Below, in pieces: positions 8,163 to 17,301 of a stretch of DNA of 58,317 bases. Both the position numbers and the translations under genes were made by a program. The notes beneath the pieces were generated by a model that had not been told where the DNA came from, did no database searches, and was given only the letters and a program-made list of their open reading frames with translations. How positions within the stretch are numbered: position 1 is the first letter of the stretch; each line of letters starts with the position of its first letter. The DNA comes from Burkholderia sp. L27(2015) (lineage in GTDB: Bacteria; Pseudomonadota; Gammaproteobacteria; Burkholderiales; Burkholderiaceae): assembly GCF_009765705.1 (NCBI RefSeq), contig NZ_LMUX01000008.1, positions 84,399 through 142,715 on the forward strand. Direction: 5' to 3'.

Positions 8163-9449
8163 ATGCGGATCATCGTTCTAGGCAGTGGCGTCGTCGGCGT
8201 GTCCAGCGCCTATTACCTTGCACGCGCGGGACATGAAGTGACGGTGATCGATCGCCAACCGGGACCCGCTCTGGAAACCAGCTTCGCCAATGCCGGCCAG
8301 ATTTCCCCCGGCTACGCCGCACCGTGGGCCGCGCCGGGCATTCCGCTGAAAGCGCTCAAATGGATGTTCGAAACGCATGCGCCGCTGGCAATGCGTCCCG
8401 ACGGCACGTTGTTCCAATTGCAATGGGTCTGGCAAATGCTGACCAACTGCACGCATGCCGCTTATGCCGTCAACAAGGGCCGTATGGTCCGTCTGGCCGA
8501 ATACAGCCGCGATTGCCTGCAGGAATTGCGCCGCGAGACCGGCATCGAATACGAAGCCCGCCAAGGTGGCACGCTGCAAGTGTTTCGCAGCCAGAAACAG
8601 CTCGACGGCGCAGCAAAAGACATCGCCGTACTCAAGGACGCGGGCGTACCGTTCGAATTACTGAGCGCGGCCGAACTGGCCCGCGCAGAACCGGCCCTGG
8701 CTCGCGCCGGTGGCAAGCTCACCGGCGGCCTGCGCCTGCCTAACGATGAAACGGGCGACTGCCAATTGTTCACCACCCGCTTGGCCGAGATGGCCACGGC
8801 GCTGGGTGTCAAGTTCCAGTACGGCACCGCGATCGACGCGTTGGAAGTCAGCGGCGGCCGCGTGTCGGGGGTGCGTAGCGGCGATAAGGTGCTCAAGGCG
8901 GACTCCTACGTCGTCGCGTTGGGATCCTATTCGACCCGGTTGCTGTCGGGCATTGTTAAGATCCCGGTTTATCCGCTCAAGGGCTATTCGATTACCGTAC
9001 CTATCGTCGATGCCGAGGCTGCGCCGGTTTCCACCGTGCTCGACGAGACCTACAAAATCGCCATCACGCGTTTTGACGACAGGATTCGGGTGGGCGGCAT
9101 GGCGGAAGTCGTGGGCTTCGATAAAACGCTTAGGCCGGAGCGCCGCGCCACGCTGGAAATGGTCGTCAACGATTTGTTCCCGGGCGCAGGGACGACCTCC
9201 CAAGCCACATTCTGGACCGGTTTGCGCCCGATGACGCCCGACGGCACACCTATCGTAGGACGCACCGGGCTCGATAACCTGTTCCTCAACACCGGGCACG
9301 GCACGCTGGGCTGGACCATGTCATGTGGCTCGGGACGGTTGCTGGCAGACGTGATGTCCGGACGCAAACCCGCAATCTATGCCGGTGATCTTTCGGTACA
9401 GCGCTACATGCGTGGCGAACAAGTGGCGGTGCGGCCGGCGTTTGCATAA
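8163..9449 (+). CDS. dadA: D-amino acid dehydrogenase small subunit
   Basis: The 428-aa flavoprotein oxidises D-amino acids, chiefly D-alanine, at the inner membrane and passes electrons to the respiratory chain. It starts with the FAD-binding GxGxxG motif ([19 protein letters not shown]). DadA-specific features are [21 protein letters not shown] near residue 40 and, at the C-terminus, [14 protein letters not shown] and [20 protein letters not shown] good ribosome binding site and a divergent Lrp-type regulator support the call. No alanine racemase (dadX) is adjacent. Confidence 0.95.
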   Translation: MRIIVLGSGVVGVSSAYYLARAGHEVTVIDRQPGPALETSFANAGQISPGYAAPWAAPGIPLKALKWMFETHAPLAMRPDGTLFQLQWVWQMLTNCTHAAYAVNKGRMVRLAEYSRDCLQELRRETGIEYEARQGGTLQVFRSQKQLDGAAKDIAVLKDAGVPFELLSAAELARAEPALARAGGKLTGGLRLPNDETGDCQLFTTRLAEMATALGVKFQYGTAIDALEVSGGRVSGVRSGDKVLKADSYVVALGSYSTRLLSGIVKIPVYPLKGYSITVPIVDAEAAPVSTVLDETYKIAITRFDDRIRVGGMAEVVGFDKTLRPERRATLEMVVNDLFPGAGTTSQATFWTGLRPMTPDGTPIVGRTGLDNLFLNTGHGTLGWTMSCGSGRLLADVMSGRKPAIYAGDLSVQRYMRGEQVAVRPAFA

Positions 9450-9500
9450 GTCGAATTCGTGCGGTGCCGCAGAAGCAAGCGCAAAAACAGGGCGTAAAAA

Positions 9501-9525
9501 AAGGGCACTCACAATGAGTGCCCTT
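9501..9525 (-). terminator. Terminator between dadA and the acyl-CoA dehydrogenase gene
   Basis: A perfect 11-bp stem (AAGGGCACTCA / TGAGTGCCCTT) with a 3-nt loop lies between the convergent genes. On the minus strand it is followed by seven T residues, so it mainly serves the acyl-CoA dehydrogenase gene. On the plus strand the tract is only TTC. Confidence 0.88.
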
Positions 9526-9564
9526 CTCCATTCAACCGCAGGCCGGCTGCGCCGCCCGCGAGCG

Positions 9565-11355
9565 TTACAGCAAAGCCGAATCCAGCGCCAGCATGCCTTG
9601 CGATCCGTTAGCGCTGGTGATCGATGCCTCCAGACCCCTCGCTTGTGATAGCACATGATCGGCATAGAAATGCGCCGTCGCGATCTTCGCCGTATAAAAC
9701 GCGCGGTCTTCAGCCTGCTTCTCAAACGCGACCAGCAACGCGCGCGCCATTTGCCATCCACCCAATACGACCCCGGCCAGCTTCAGATAAGGCACGCTGC
9801 CGGCGAACACCGCATTCGGGTCGGATTTGAAGTTGGCCAGTACATACGCCACTACGCTTTCAAGCGCATCGTGGCCACGCGCCAGATGTTTCGCCATCGC
9901 TTCGGCGGCTGGCTCATTGCGAGCCTGCAGCAACTCGACAGTCGCAGCAACCTGCTGCAGGATTGAGCGTGCGGTGGCCCCACCGTCGCGCAGCGTCTTG
10001 CGCCCGATTAAATCGTTGGCCTGGATCGCGGTCGTGCCTTCGTAGATCGGCAGGATGCGGGCGTCGCGGTAATACTGAGCTGCGCCGGTTTCTTCGATGA
10101 AACCCATGCCGCCGTGAACCTGCACGCCGAGGCTTGCCACTTCGACCGACAGCTCGGTACTCCAGCCTTTGATGATAGGCACCAGAAACTCGTATACACC
10201 TTGCTGTTGCGCACGTACCGCCTGGTCCGTCGCACGATGCCCATGATCGGCCGCGGCGGCTCCAGCATAAGCGAGCGCGCGCGCAGCTTCGGTCAATGCG
10301 CGCATCGTGAACAGCATGCGCCTCACATCGGGGTGCTCGATAATCGCCACTGCAGCCTTGCTCGACCCGTCGACCGGACGGCTCTGCACGCGGTCGCGCG
10401 CGTAGGCGACCGCCTTCTGATAAGCGCGGTCCGCCAGCGCCACGCCCTGCATCCCGACCGCGAAGCGCGCCGCGTTCATCATGATGAACATGTACTCGAG
10501 GCCACGGTTTTCTTCGCCGATCAGATAACCGGTCGCGCCGCCCTGGTCGCCAAATTGCAGCACTGCGGTCGGGCTCGCCTTGATGCCCAGCTTATGCTCG
10601 ATGGAAACGCAATGAACATCGTTGCGCTCGCCCAGCGCACCTTGCGCATCGACCAAGAATTTCGGCACGATGAACAGCGAAATGCCTTTCACGCCCTCAG
10701 GCGCATCGGGCAACCGCGCCAACACCAGGTGGACGATATTTTCTGCCATATCGTGCTCGCCGTAGGTGATGAAAATCTTGGTGCCGAAGAGTTTGTAAAC
10801 GCCGTCGCCCTGCGGTTCCGCGCGAGTGCGCACCATCGCCAGATCGGAGCCGGCTTGCGGCTCGGTGAGGTTCATGGTGCCGGTCCATGCGCCGGAAATC
10901 ATCTTGCTCACAAAGAGCTTGCGCTGCGCTTCCGAGCCCGCTGTCAGTATCGCTTCGATGGCGCCATCGGTTAGCAGCGGACATAGCGCAAATGACAGGT
11001 TGGACGCGTTGAGCATCTCGGTACAGGCCGTCGCGATCAGCTTGGGCAGGCCCTGGCCTTCATACTCTTGCGGATGAATGACACCCTGCCAGCCCGCTTC
11101 GCTGAACTGTCGAAACGCTTGTTTGAAACCCGGCGGTGTCGTGACGACGCCGTCGCGCCAAGTACTCGGATTTTGATCGCCCGCGCGATTCAGCGGAGCC
11201 AGCACCTCGCCATTGAACTTGGCGGCTTCCTCGAGCACGGCCTGGGCAGTCTCATAGCCGGCCTCCTCGAACCCGGGCAGCGCGGCTACCTGATCGAGCC
11301 CGGCGAGCTCTTTCATCACAAACAACATGTCCTTGACGGGTGCGGTATAGCTCAT
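9565..11355 (-). CDS. Acyl-CoA dehydrogenase, 600-residue DmdC/FadE-like type
   Basis: The 596-aa product is longer than the usual 380-aa acyl-CoA dehydrogenase and matches the class that includes 3-methylmercaptopropionyl-CoA dehydrogenase (DmdC). It has an N-terminal extension, the FAD-binding TGTMNLTEPQAGSDLA near residue 158, and the catalytic glutamate in LPIYEGTTAIQANDLIGRK near residue 445, plus a C-terminal helical domain. These enzymes introduce an alpha-beta double bond into acyl-CoAs and hand electrons to ETF; etfA and etfB lie directly upstream. The acyl chain specificity is unknown. A five-fold 13-bp repeat lies just upstream of the gene. Confidence 0.93.
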   Translation of the reverse strand: MSYTAPVKDMLFVMKELAGLDQVAALPGFEEAGYETAQAVLEEAAKFNGEVLAPLNRAGDQNPSTWRDGVVTTPPGFKQAFRQFSEAGWQGVIHPQEYEGQGLPKLIATACTEMLNASNLSFALCPLLTDGAIEAILTAGSEAQRKLFVSKMISGAWTGTMNLTEPQAGSDLAMVRTRAEPQGDGVYKLFGTKIFITYGEHDMAENIVHLVLARLPDAPEGVKGISLFIVPKFLVDAQGALGERNDVHCVSIEHKLGIKASPTAVLQFGDQGGATGYLIGEENRGLEYMFIMMNAARFAVGMQGVALADRAYQKAVAYARDRVQSRPVDGSSKAAVAIIEHPDVRRMLFTMRALTEAARALAYAGAAAADHGHRATDQAVRAQQQGVYEFLVPIIKGWSTELSVEVASLGVQVHGGMGFIEETGAAQYYRDARILPIYEGTTAIQANDLIGRKTLRDGGATARSILQQVAATVELLQARNEPAAEAMAKHLARGHDALESVVAYVLANFKSDPNAVFAGSVPYLKLAGVVLGGWQMARALLVAFEKQAEDRAFYTAKIATAHFYADHVLSQARGLEASITSANGSQGMLALDSALL

Positions 11356-11377
11356 TTCTGTCTCCTACTTTTAGTTA

Positions 11378-11442
11378 TCGTCGCTGCAAAGCGTTGCTGT
11401 GAAGCGTTGCTGTGAAGCGGTACCGTGTAGCGTCGCTGCAAA
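11378..11442. repeat. Five tandem 13-bp units upstream of the acyl-CoA dehydrogenase gene
   Basis: The consecutive 13-mers TCGTCGCTGCAAA, GCGTTGCTGTGAA, GCGTTGCTGTGAA, GCGGTACCGTGTA and GCGTCGCTGCAAA occupy the region 23-87 nt before the start codon. Two units are identical and the first and last differ at one base. Confidence 0.75.
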
Positions 11443-11453
11443 ACGGGCACGCC

Positions 11454-11508
11454 GAAAAAAAGGCGCTCCAACTTCGCGGTGCGTGAGCCACACGAGATTG
11501 GAGCGCCT
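11454..11508 (-). terminator. Terminator of etfBA
   Basis: An 11-bp perfect stem (AGGCGCTCCAA / TTGGAGCGCCT, 11461-11471 and 11498-11508) encloses a 26-nt loop. On the minus strand it is followed by seven T residues. It lies about 70 nt after the etfA stop codon. Confidence 0.85.
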
Positions 11509-11579
11509 GCTGCATCGCCGGTTGAACCACTAGATAAACCTCGCGGTTGAACCGCAACGCATCGGACTAGAACATGCGA

Positions 11580-12515
11580 CTAGCCAAGCGCTTCAACCAA
11601 TTCCGGCACCAGCGTGAACAGATCCCCCACCAGCCCATAATCGGCCACGCTGAAGATCGGCGCTTCCGCATCCTTGTTGATCGCCACGATCACCTTGGAA
11701 TCCTTCATCCCGGCCAAATGCTGAATCGCACCCGAGATGCCGATCGCGAGGTACAGCGACGGCGCCACGATCTTGCCGGTCTGGCCCACTTGGTAATCGT
11801 TGGGCACATAGCCCGCGTCCACCGCCGCGCGCGAGGCGCCCAGTGCCGCATTGAGCTTGTCGGCCAGCGGCTCCAGCACCTTCGTGTAGTTCTCGCCCGA
11901 ACCGAGCCCACGGCCGCCCGACACGATGATCTGCGCCGCATTCAGTTCCGGACGATCCAGCTTCACGATCTCGCGGCTCACGAATTCGGAAATACCGCTA
12001 TCTGGCGCCGCGTCGAGTTTTTCGATCGCAGCACTTCCACCTTCGGCGGCTGCCGCATCGAAACCCGTGGTACGTACCGTGATCACCTTGATCGGATCGC
12101 TCGATTGCACCGTGGCAATCGCATTGCCCGCGTAGATCGGCCGCTCGAATGTGTCCGGAGAATCGATTGCGACAATGTCCGAGATCTGCGCCACGTCGAG
12201 CTTGGCGGCGATGCGCGGCGCAACGTTCCTGCCTGACGGCGTCGACGCCAACAGGATGTGCGTGTAGTTCTTGGCGATCGGGAGCACAGTGGCTTCGACG
12301 TTTTCCGCCAATTGCGCAGCCAGTTGCGGCGCGTCGGCCAGCAATACCTTGCTCACGCCGGCAATCTTGGCAGCCTGCTCGGCCACTGCCTGCGCGTTGT
12401 GTCCCGCGACCAGAATGTGCAGCTCACCGCCCAGCTTCGCGGCGGCCGTCACGGCATTGAGCGTTGCGCCCTTGATCTCGGCGTTATCGTGCTCGGCTAT
12501 CAGTAAAATCGTCAT
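11580..12515 (-). CDS. etfA: Electron transfer flavoprotein alpha subunit
   Basis: The 311-aa product has the N-terminal adenine-nucleotide-hydrolase-like domain (MTILLIAEHDNAEIKGATLN) and the C-terminal FAD domain. The FAD domain shows VGQTGKIVAPSLYLAIGISG near residue 245 and KVIVAINKDAEAPIFSVADY near 274. With EtfB it carries electrons from acyl-CoA dehydrogenases to ETF-ubiquinone oxidoreductase. It follows etfB by 42 nt and is the end of the operon, before a terminator. Confidence 0.97.
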   Translation of the reverse strand: MTILLIAEHDNAEIKGATLNAVTAAAKLGGELHILVAGHNAQAVAEQAAKIAGVSKVLLADAPQLAAQLAENVEATVLPIAKNYTHILLASTPSGRNVAPRIAAKLDVAQISDIVAIDSPDTFERPIYAGNAIATVQSSDPIKVITVRTTGFDAAAAEGGSAAIEKLDAAPDSGISEFVSREIVKLDRPELNAAQIIVSGGRGLGSGENYTKVLEPLADKLNAALGASRAAVDAGYVPNDYQVGQTGKIVAPSLYLAIGISGAIQHLAGMKDSKVIVAINKDAEAPIFSVADYGLVGDLFTLVPELVEALG

Positions 12516-12557
12516 CGTATCTGCCTTTATCTCTATCCGAATGATCTGCCCGGCGCC

Positions 12558-13307
12558 TTACAGCACCTTGGCTTCGGTCTTCAGTTTCTCGACCAGCGTC
12601 TTTACGTCCGGCACCACGATACCGGCCGAGCGCTTGGGCGGCTCCGCTACCTTCAGCGTCTTCAGGCGCGGCGCGACGTCCACGCCGAGGTCCGCCGGCT
12701 TGACGATCTCGAGCGGCTTTTTCTTGGCCTTCATGATGTTGGGTAACGTGACATAACGCGGCTCGTTCAAGCGCAGGTCGGTCGTGACCACGGCCGGCAG
12801 CTTCAGCGACAGCGTCTCAGACCCACCGTCCACTTCGCGCGCGACGGTCGCGCGCCCGTCGGCTATCGTCACCTTCGAGGCGAAGGTCGCTTGCGGCAGG
12901 TTCGCCAGCGCAGCCAGCATCTGGCCCGTCTGGTTCGAATCGTCGTCGATCGCTTGTTTGCCCAGGATGATCAATTGCGGCTGTTCTTTATCGACCAGTG
13001 CTTTGAGGATCTTGGCCACGGCCAGCGGCTGGAGATCTTCGCTCGACTCGACCAGGATCGCGCGGTCCGCGCCGATTGCCAGCGCCGTGCGCAGCGTTTC
13101 CTGGCATTGCGTCACGCCGCACGACACGACGACCACTTCGGTGGCCACGCCCGCTTCCTTCAGGCGCACGGCTTCTTCAACCGCGATTTCGTCGAACGGG
13201 TTCATCGACATTTTGACGTTGGCGATATCCACTCCGCTACCGTCCGTTTTGACGCGGACCTTCACGTTGTAATCCACCACGCGTTTCACTGGCACTAAAA
13301 CTTTCAT
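12558..13307 (-). CDS. etfB: Electron transfer flavoprotein beta subunit
   Basis: The 249-aa product begins [20 protein letters not shown] and contains the ETF-beta signature segment [20 protein letters not shown] near residue 163. It binds AMP and partners with EtfA. The frame is open 81 nt further upstream, but the ATG at 13307 is preceded by GGAGCGTGGAG and matches the family start. A palindromic site lies about 200 nt upstream. Confidence 0.97.
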   Translation of the reverse strand: MKVLVPVKRVVDYNVKVRVKTDGSGVDIANVKMSMNPFDEIAVEEAVRLKEAGVATEVVVVSCGVTQCQETLRTALAIGADRAILVESSEDLQPLAVAKILKALVDKEQPQLIILGKQAIDDDSNQTGQMLAALANLPQATFASKVTIADGRATVAREVDGGSETLSLKLPAVVTTDLRLNEPRYVTLPNIMKAKKKPLEIVKPADLGVDVAPRLKTLKVAEPPKRSAGIVVPDVKTLVEKLKTEAKVL

Positions 13308-13665
13308 CTCCACGCTCCAATTTGACGAATTTGCGACTGAGCCATTATAGCCGTGCGGCTCACCCCGCCTGCGGTTAAGCCCGCTCATTGAGCCCCATCG
13401 TGAGCCCGACGCGGCCTCACCGCAGCGGTTTTACAAACGGTACAGCGAGAGCCGGCAAGCGCATGCAGCAGACATTAACGCTACTGCCCCGCACCGACCC
13501 TTATAGAACGATCGTGCTATTTTAAGAAAAAACACTCCATTTGACCAGCACCACGGCCGATCACTCCTTCTAATTGACTCAAGCTTGGCTACCGAGCGGT
13601 ATCGGCAGCCAAGCATACAACGATAAACCCGCCCTACCCACATTGCGGCATACGGGCATGCAAGC
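13308..13665. promoter_or_regulatory. Intergenic region upstream of etfBA with a palindromic operator
   Basis: The 358-nt gap between metQ and etfB holds no gene. It contains TAGAACGATCGTGCTA (13504-13519), a 16-bp palindrome with one mismatched pair. On the minus strand, TATAAG (13498-13503) directly abuts it and could be the etfB -10, so a bound repressor would block the promoter. The form resembles a TetR-family operator. Fatty-acid regulators of that family are known in beta-proteobacteria; the identity here is inference. Confidence 0.5.
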
Positions 13666-14499
13666 TTACCAAGCAGCGATCACTGAGCCTTTGAACTGGC
13701 TGTTGATATATTGCTTTACCTCATCCGACTGGTAAGCCTTGACCAGTTTGGCCACCCATGGCTTGTTCTGGTCGGCGGCACGCACGACCAACACATTGGC
13801 ATAAGGTCCATGAGGATCTTCGATCGCGATGGCGTCACGCTGGGGCACGAGGCCGGCTTGCATGGCGAAGTTGGTGTTGATCGCGGCTGCATCGACGTCA
13901 TCGAGTGAACGCGGAATCTGCGCCGCATCGAGTTCGACGAATTTCAGCTTGCGCGGATTTTCGACGACATCCAGCGCCGTCGCTTTCAAGCCCGCATCAG
14001 CGCGCAGTTTGATCAGCCCCTGCTTTTGCAGCAGCAACAATGCCCGGCCTTCATTGGTCGGATCGTTAGGCACCGCGATCGAGCCGCCGGTCTTGAGTTC
14101 GGCCAGCGACTTCAGTTTCTTCGAGTAAATCCCCATCGGGAACGTGACCGTGTAAGCCACATTGACGAGCTTGTAGCCGCGGTCTTTCACCTGGGCTTCG
14201 AGATACGGCAGATGCTGATAGCTGTTCGCGTCGAGGTCTCCGGCAGCCAGCGCGGCATTCGGTTGCACGTAGTCGCTGAATTCGACGATCTGGATGTCGA
14301 GCCCATCCTTGGCGGCCACTTTCTTGACCACTTCCATCACCTGGGCATGCGGGCCGCCGGTCACGCCGATTTTGATTTTATCGGCAGCGCTGGCCGGCGC
14401 AGTGAATGCGGCAACGGCAACGGTGGCCGTAGCCAGCGCGGCCAGCCATGAGGTGACGCGATTCAAGAGTTGACGGTGTGGAATTTGACGACGTGACAT
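13666..14499 (-). CDS. metQ: Methionine ABC transporter substrate-binding protein
   Basis: The 277-aa protein is of the NlpA/MetQ family (KIKIGVTGGPHAQVMEVVKK after the signal peptide, DLDANSYQHLPYLE near residue 88, PNDPTNEGRALLLLQKQGLI near 145). The N-terminal signal peptide ends near ASAADK and lacks a lipobox cysteine, so it appears to be a soluble periplasmic protein rather than the lipoprotein seen in E. coli. It is the last gene of metN-metI-metQ and captures D- or L-methionine for the importer. Confidence 0.94.
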   Translation of the reverse strand: MSRRQIPHRQLLNRVTSWLAALATATVAVAAFTAPASAADKIKIGVTGGPHAQVMEVVKKVAAKDGLDIQIVEFSDYVQPNAALAAGDLDANSYQHLPYLEAQVKDRGYKLVNVAYTVTFPMGIYSKKLKSLAELKTGGSIAVPNDPTNEGRALLLLQKQGLIKLRADAGLKATALDVVENPRKLKFVELDAAQIPRSLDDVDAAAINTNFAMQAGLVPQRDAIAIEDPHGPYANVLVVRAADQNKPWVAKLVKAYQSDEVKQYINSQFKGSVIAAW

Positions 14500-14522
14500 A
14501 GCGAGATTTCCTTATCCAGGTT

Positions 14523-15176
14523 TTATTTATGGCTTAAGCGACGCACCAGCACGTCGCCCAGCGACTGCACAATTTGCACAAACACAATCAGAATCAATAC
14601 GACCGCGCCCATGACTTCGGGCAGAAAGCGTTGATAGCCATAGCGGATGCCGAGGTCGCCCAAGCCACCGCCACCGATCGCGCCCGCCATCGCCGAGTAG
14701 CCGACCAGGCTCACAAACGTAATGGTCAGGCCCGCGACGATCCCCGGCAGCGCCTCCGGCACCAGCACTTTGAATACTATCTGACGCGTCGTGGCACCCA
14801 TCGCCTGCGCCGCTTCGATCAGGCCGCGATCGACTTCGCGCAATGCCGTTTCGACCAGCCGCGCGATAAAGGGCGCGGCCGCAATCGTCAGTGGCACCAC
14901 GGCGGCGGCCGTGCCGATCGACGAGCCGACAATCGCTCGCGTGAACGGAATCACGGCCACCAGCAAAATGATAAACGGCGTCGAACGCACCGCATTGACG
15001 ACGATGCCCATGCCACGGTTCAAGGCCAGATTCTGCAGCACGCCTTCGCGATCGGTCAGATACAGCACTACGCCCAGCGGAATCCCGAAGACCGCGCCGA
15101 TCAGGCCGGAGATCCCGACCATCACCAGCGTCTCCCAGAACGACTGAACAAACATGCCGGACATTTCAGTCAACAT
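14523..15176 (-). CDS. metI: Methionine ABC transporter permease
   Basis: The 217-aa inner-membrane protein has about five membrane segments and the MetI coupling loop [20 protein letters not shown] near residue 140. It overlaps the end of metN by 11 nt and is followed by metQ after 23 nt, the standard order for this importer. Confidence 0.95.
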   Translation of the reverse strand: MLTEMSGMFVQSFWETLVMVGISGLIGAVFGIPLGVVLYLTDREGVLQNLALNRGMGIVVNAVRSTPFIILLVAVIPFTRAIVGSSIGTAAAVVPLTIAAAPFIARLVETALREVDRGLIEAAQAMGATTRQIVFKVLVPEALPGIVAGLTITFVSLVGYSAMAGAIGGGGLGDLGIRYGYQRFLPEVMGAVVLILIVFVQIVQSLGDVLVRRLSHK

Positions 15177-16200
15177 AATTGATCTCCTCGACCACTACGC
15201 CCTGTTGCCGCAAAAACGCGATCGCCTCGGCCACCTGAGTGGGCTCACCGCCCGCCAACACGGCGAGCGAACCGAACGCTTGCCCCTGGATTTCATCGAT
15301 CTGGCCGTGCAGGATATTGAAATCGAGCTCATAGCGCCGAATCGTCTCTGAAAGAATCGGTTGGTCGACACCCGAACCGCTGAAGGCCAGCCGCAGCAAA
15401 TGGTCGCGTCCGTTACCGAGGCGCGACTGAACGCGCTGTTTCATGGCCGGCGGCAAATCCTGCGCGATCACATCGCCGATCAATGCGCGCGTCACCTCAT
15501 GATGCGGTTGCATGAACACTTTCAGCACGGTGCCCTGCTCCACCACGCGCCCGGCGTCGAGCACCGCGACCTGGTCGCACACCTGCTTGATGACGTCCAT
15601 CTGATGGGTAATCAGGACAATCGTGAGGCCCAGTTCGTGGTTGATTTTCTTCAGCAAATCCAGAATCGAACGCGTTGTTTCCGGATCGAGCGCCGAGGTG
15701 GCCTCGTCCGAGAGCAGTACCTGGGGCTTGCTGGAGAGCGCGCGTGCTATGCCCACACGCTGTTTCTGGCCACCGCTGATCTGCGCGGGGTAGCGATCTT
15801 TCTGAGCGCTCAGGCCCACCAGTTCCAGCAAGGGCAGCACCGTCGAGTTGATCTGCGTGCGACTTGCGCCCGCGAGCTCGAGCGGCAGCGCCACGTTATC
15901 GAAGACGGTGCGCGACGAGAGCAAATTGAAATGCTGGAAAATCATGCCGATTTCGCGGCGCGCCTGACGCAAGCCCTCGGCGTTCAGCGCCGTCAAGTCT
16001 CGTCCGGCGACGATGACGCGCCCCTCACTGGGGCGGGTGAGCAAATTGATGGTGCGCACCAGCGTGCTTTTGCCCGCGCCGCTGCGGCCGATGATGCCGA
16101 ACACCTCGCCGGACGGAATGCTCAGGCTGACATCGCGCAAGGCGTCGGTCCAGCCGCGCGGTCCTGCAAAACGTTGCGAGATATGCTCAAGTTCGATCAT
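15166..16200 (-). CDS. metN: Methionine ABC transporter ATP-binding protein
   Basis: The 344-aa product begins [17 protein letters not shown]. It shows Walker [10 protein letters not shown] near residue 39, the signature [15 protein letters not shown] near 140 and Walker [14 protein letters not shown] near 160. The C-terminal 90 residues form the NIL regulatory domain, which binds methionine and inhibits transport. The frame is open 33 nt upstream to 16233, but the family start is the ATG at 16200. No S-box, SAM or SAH riboswitch is visible in the 259 nt upstream (16201-16459), which otherwise holds nothing recognisable. Confidence 0.95.
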   Translation of the reverse strand: MIELEHISQRFAGPRGWTDALRDVSLSIPSGEVFGIIGRSGAGKSTLVRTINLLTRPSEGRVIVAGRDLTALNAEGLRQARREIGMIFQHFNLLSSRTVFDNVALPLELAGASRTQINSTVLPLLELVGLSAQKDRYPAQISGGQKQRVGIARALSSKPQVLLSDEATSALDPETTRSILDLLKKINHELGLTIVLITHQMDVIKQVCDQVAVLDAGRVVEQGTVLKVFMQPHHEVTRALIGDVIAQDLPPAMKQRVQSRLGNGRDHLLRLAFSGSGVDQPILSETIRRYELDFNILHGQIDEIQGQAFGSLAVLAGGEPTQVAEAIAFLRQQGVVVEEINYVD

Positions 16201-16459
16201 GGAAAATGAAACGGCGGCACGAGCGACTCGCATAGGCGCTCGGCCACCGTCGATTTAATTCGTTAGCGGAGCGCAATTCTACCAAGCGCCGCGCGCCATT
16301 CGAAATAACCATTTGCGATTGGCTTATATCGCGCGGAAAGGGTTGCGCGACTAATCAGGGTTACGAAAGGAAGCGATGCGGCTTGACATGGGCCGGCCTG
16401 TCGTGCAGCACGGAGCATTCGCTATGGATTGCTCACCACACGTTGATCATCGCGGGTTG

Positions 16460-17290
16460 TCACCACTTCGGCGGCCGCTTTTCCAGAAACGCCTGCGTGC
16501 CTTCCAGCGCCGAGTCGTCCATCATATTGCAGGCCATGGTCTGGCCGGCCAATTGGTACGCGGCTTCAATGCCCATCTCGAGTTGCCGGTAAAACAGTCC
16601 TTTACCGGCTTCGATAGCGCTGCGCGGCTTGTTGCAGATACGCTGCGCCAGCGCGGCGACCTCACTGGCCAAGGCGTCCGGCGCCGCGACGCGATTGATC
16701 AAACCGCGATCGCAAGCCGTCGGCGCATCGATAAAATCGCCCGTCACCAGCATTTCAAAAGCCTGCTTGCGCGAAATATTGCGCGACAAGGGCACACTAG
16801 GCGTCGAGCAAAACAGTCCGAGATTGACGCCTGACACGGCGAACCGTGCATCCGAAGCCGCGACCGCAAGATCGCACATGGCCACCAGTTGACAACCCGC
16901 AGCGGTCGCAATGCCATGCACCTGGGCAATCACCGGTTGCGGCATGCGCTGTATTGTCAGCATTAGCTTGGAGCACTGCGTGAACAGCGCCTGGTAGTAA
17001 GCCTGCGACGGCTGCGCGCGCATTTCAGCCAGGTCATGGCCTGCGCAAAAGGCGCGGCCCGCACCGGCCAAGATCACCACCCGGGCAGGAGAAGCCGCCA
17101 CGCTGTCGAGTGCGTGTTGCAGCTCGGTCAGCAGCGCTTGCGAGAGCGCATTCAACGCATTCGGCCGGTTCAGGGTAATGCGCACTGCACCCGCTATACC
17201 GGATACGTCCGTTTCGATCTGCAGCAACGCGTAGTCGTTATGCAGGCGCCGCGTTTGCGTTGCGGTTTGCGCTTTCGCGATCTGTTCCAT
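16460..17290 (-). CDS. Crotonase-superfamily protein, ECHDC3-like
   Basis: The 276-aa product has the crotonase fold: RITLNRPNALNALS near residue 37, the oxyanion-hole segment GAGRAFCAGHDLAEM near 75 and VHGIATAAGCQLVAMCDLA near 124. The two glutamates used by enoyl-CoA hydratases are missing: CEL is replaced by CQL and the PE/GxxPGxGGT stretch reads NLGLFCSTPSVPLSR. That pattern is typical of the ECHDC3 group, whose reaction is not established, so simple hydratase activity is unlikely. The ATG at 17290 has AGGAG upstream; the frame is open another 222 nt but that extension overlaps the ligase gene in another frame. It lies 11 nt after the acyl-CoA ligase gene. Confidence 0.9.
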   Translation of the reverse strand: MEQIAKAQTATQTRRLHNDYALLQIETDVSGIAGAVRITLNRPNALNALSQALLTELQHALDSVAASPARVVILAGAGRAFCAGHDLAEMRAQPSQAYYQALFTQCSKLMLTIQRMPQPVIAQVHGIATAAGCQLVAMCDLAVAASDARFAVSGVNLGLFCSTPSVPLSRNISRKQAFEMLVTGDFIDAPTACDRGLINRVAAPDALASEVAALAQRICNKPRSAIEAGKGLFYRQLEMGIEAAYQLAGQTMACNMMDDSALEGTQAFLEKRPPKW

Positions 17291-17301
17291 TGCCGGGCTC
17301 C

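Noticed and set aside
13431-13643. A 70-codon open frame on the minus strand between metQ and etfB
   Set aside because: Cys/Arg-rich, no ribosome binding site and it crosses the proposed etfB promoter.
16201-16459. SAM or SAH riboswitch in front of metN
   Set aside because: I looked for paired stems and the conserved core bases and found none.
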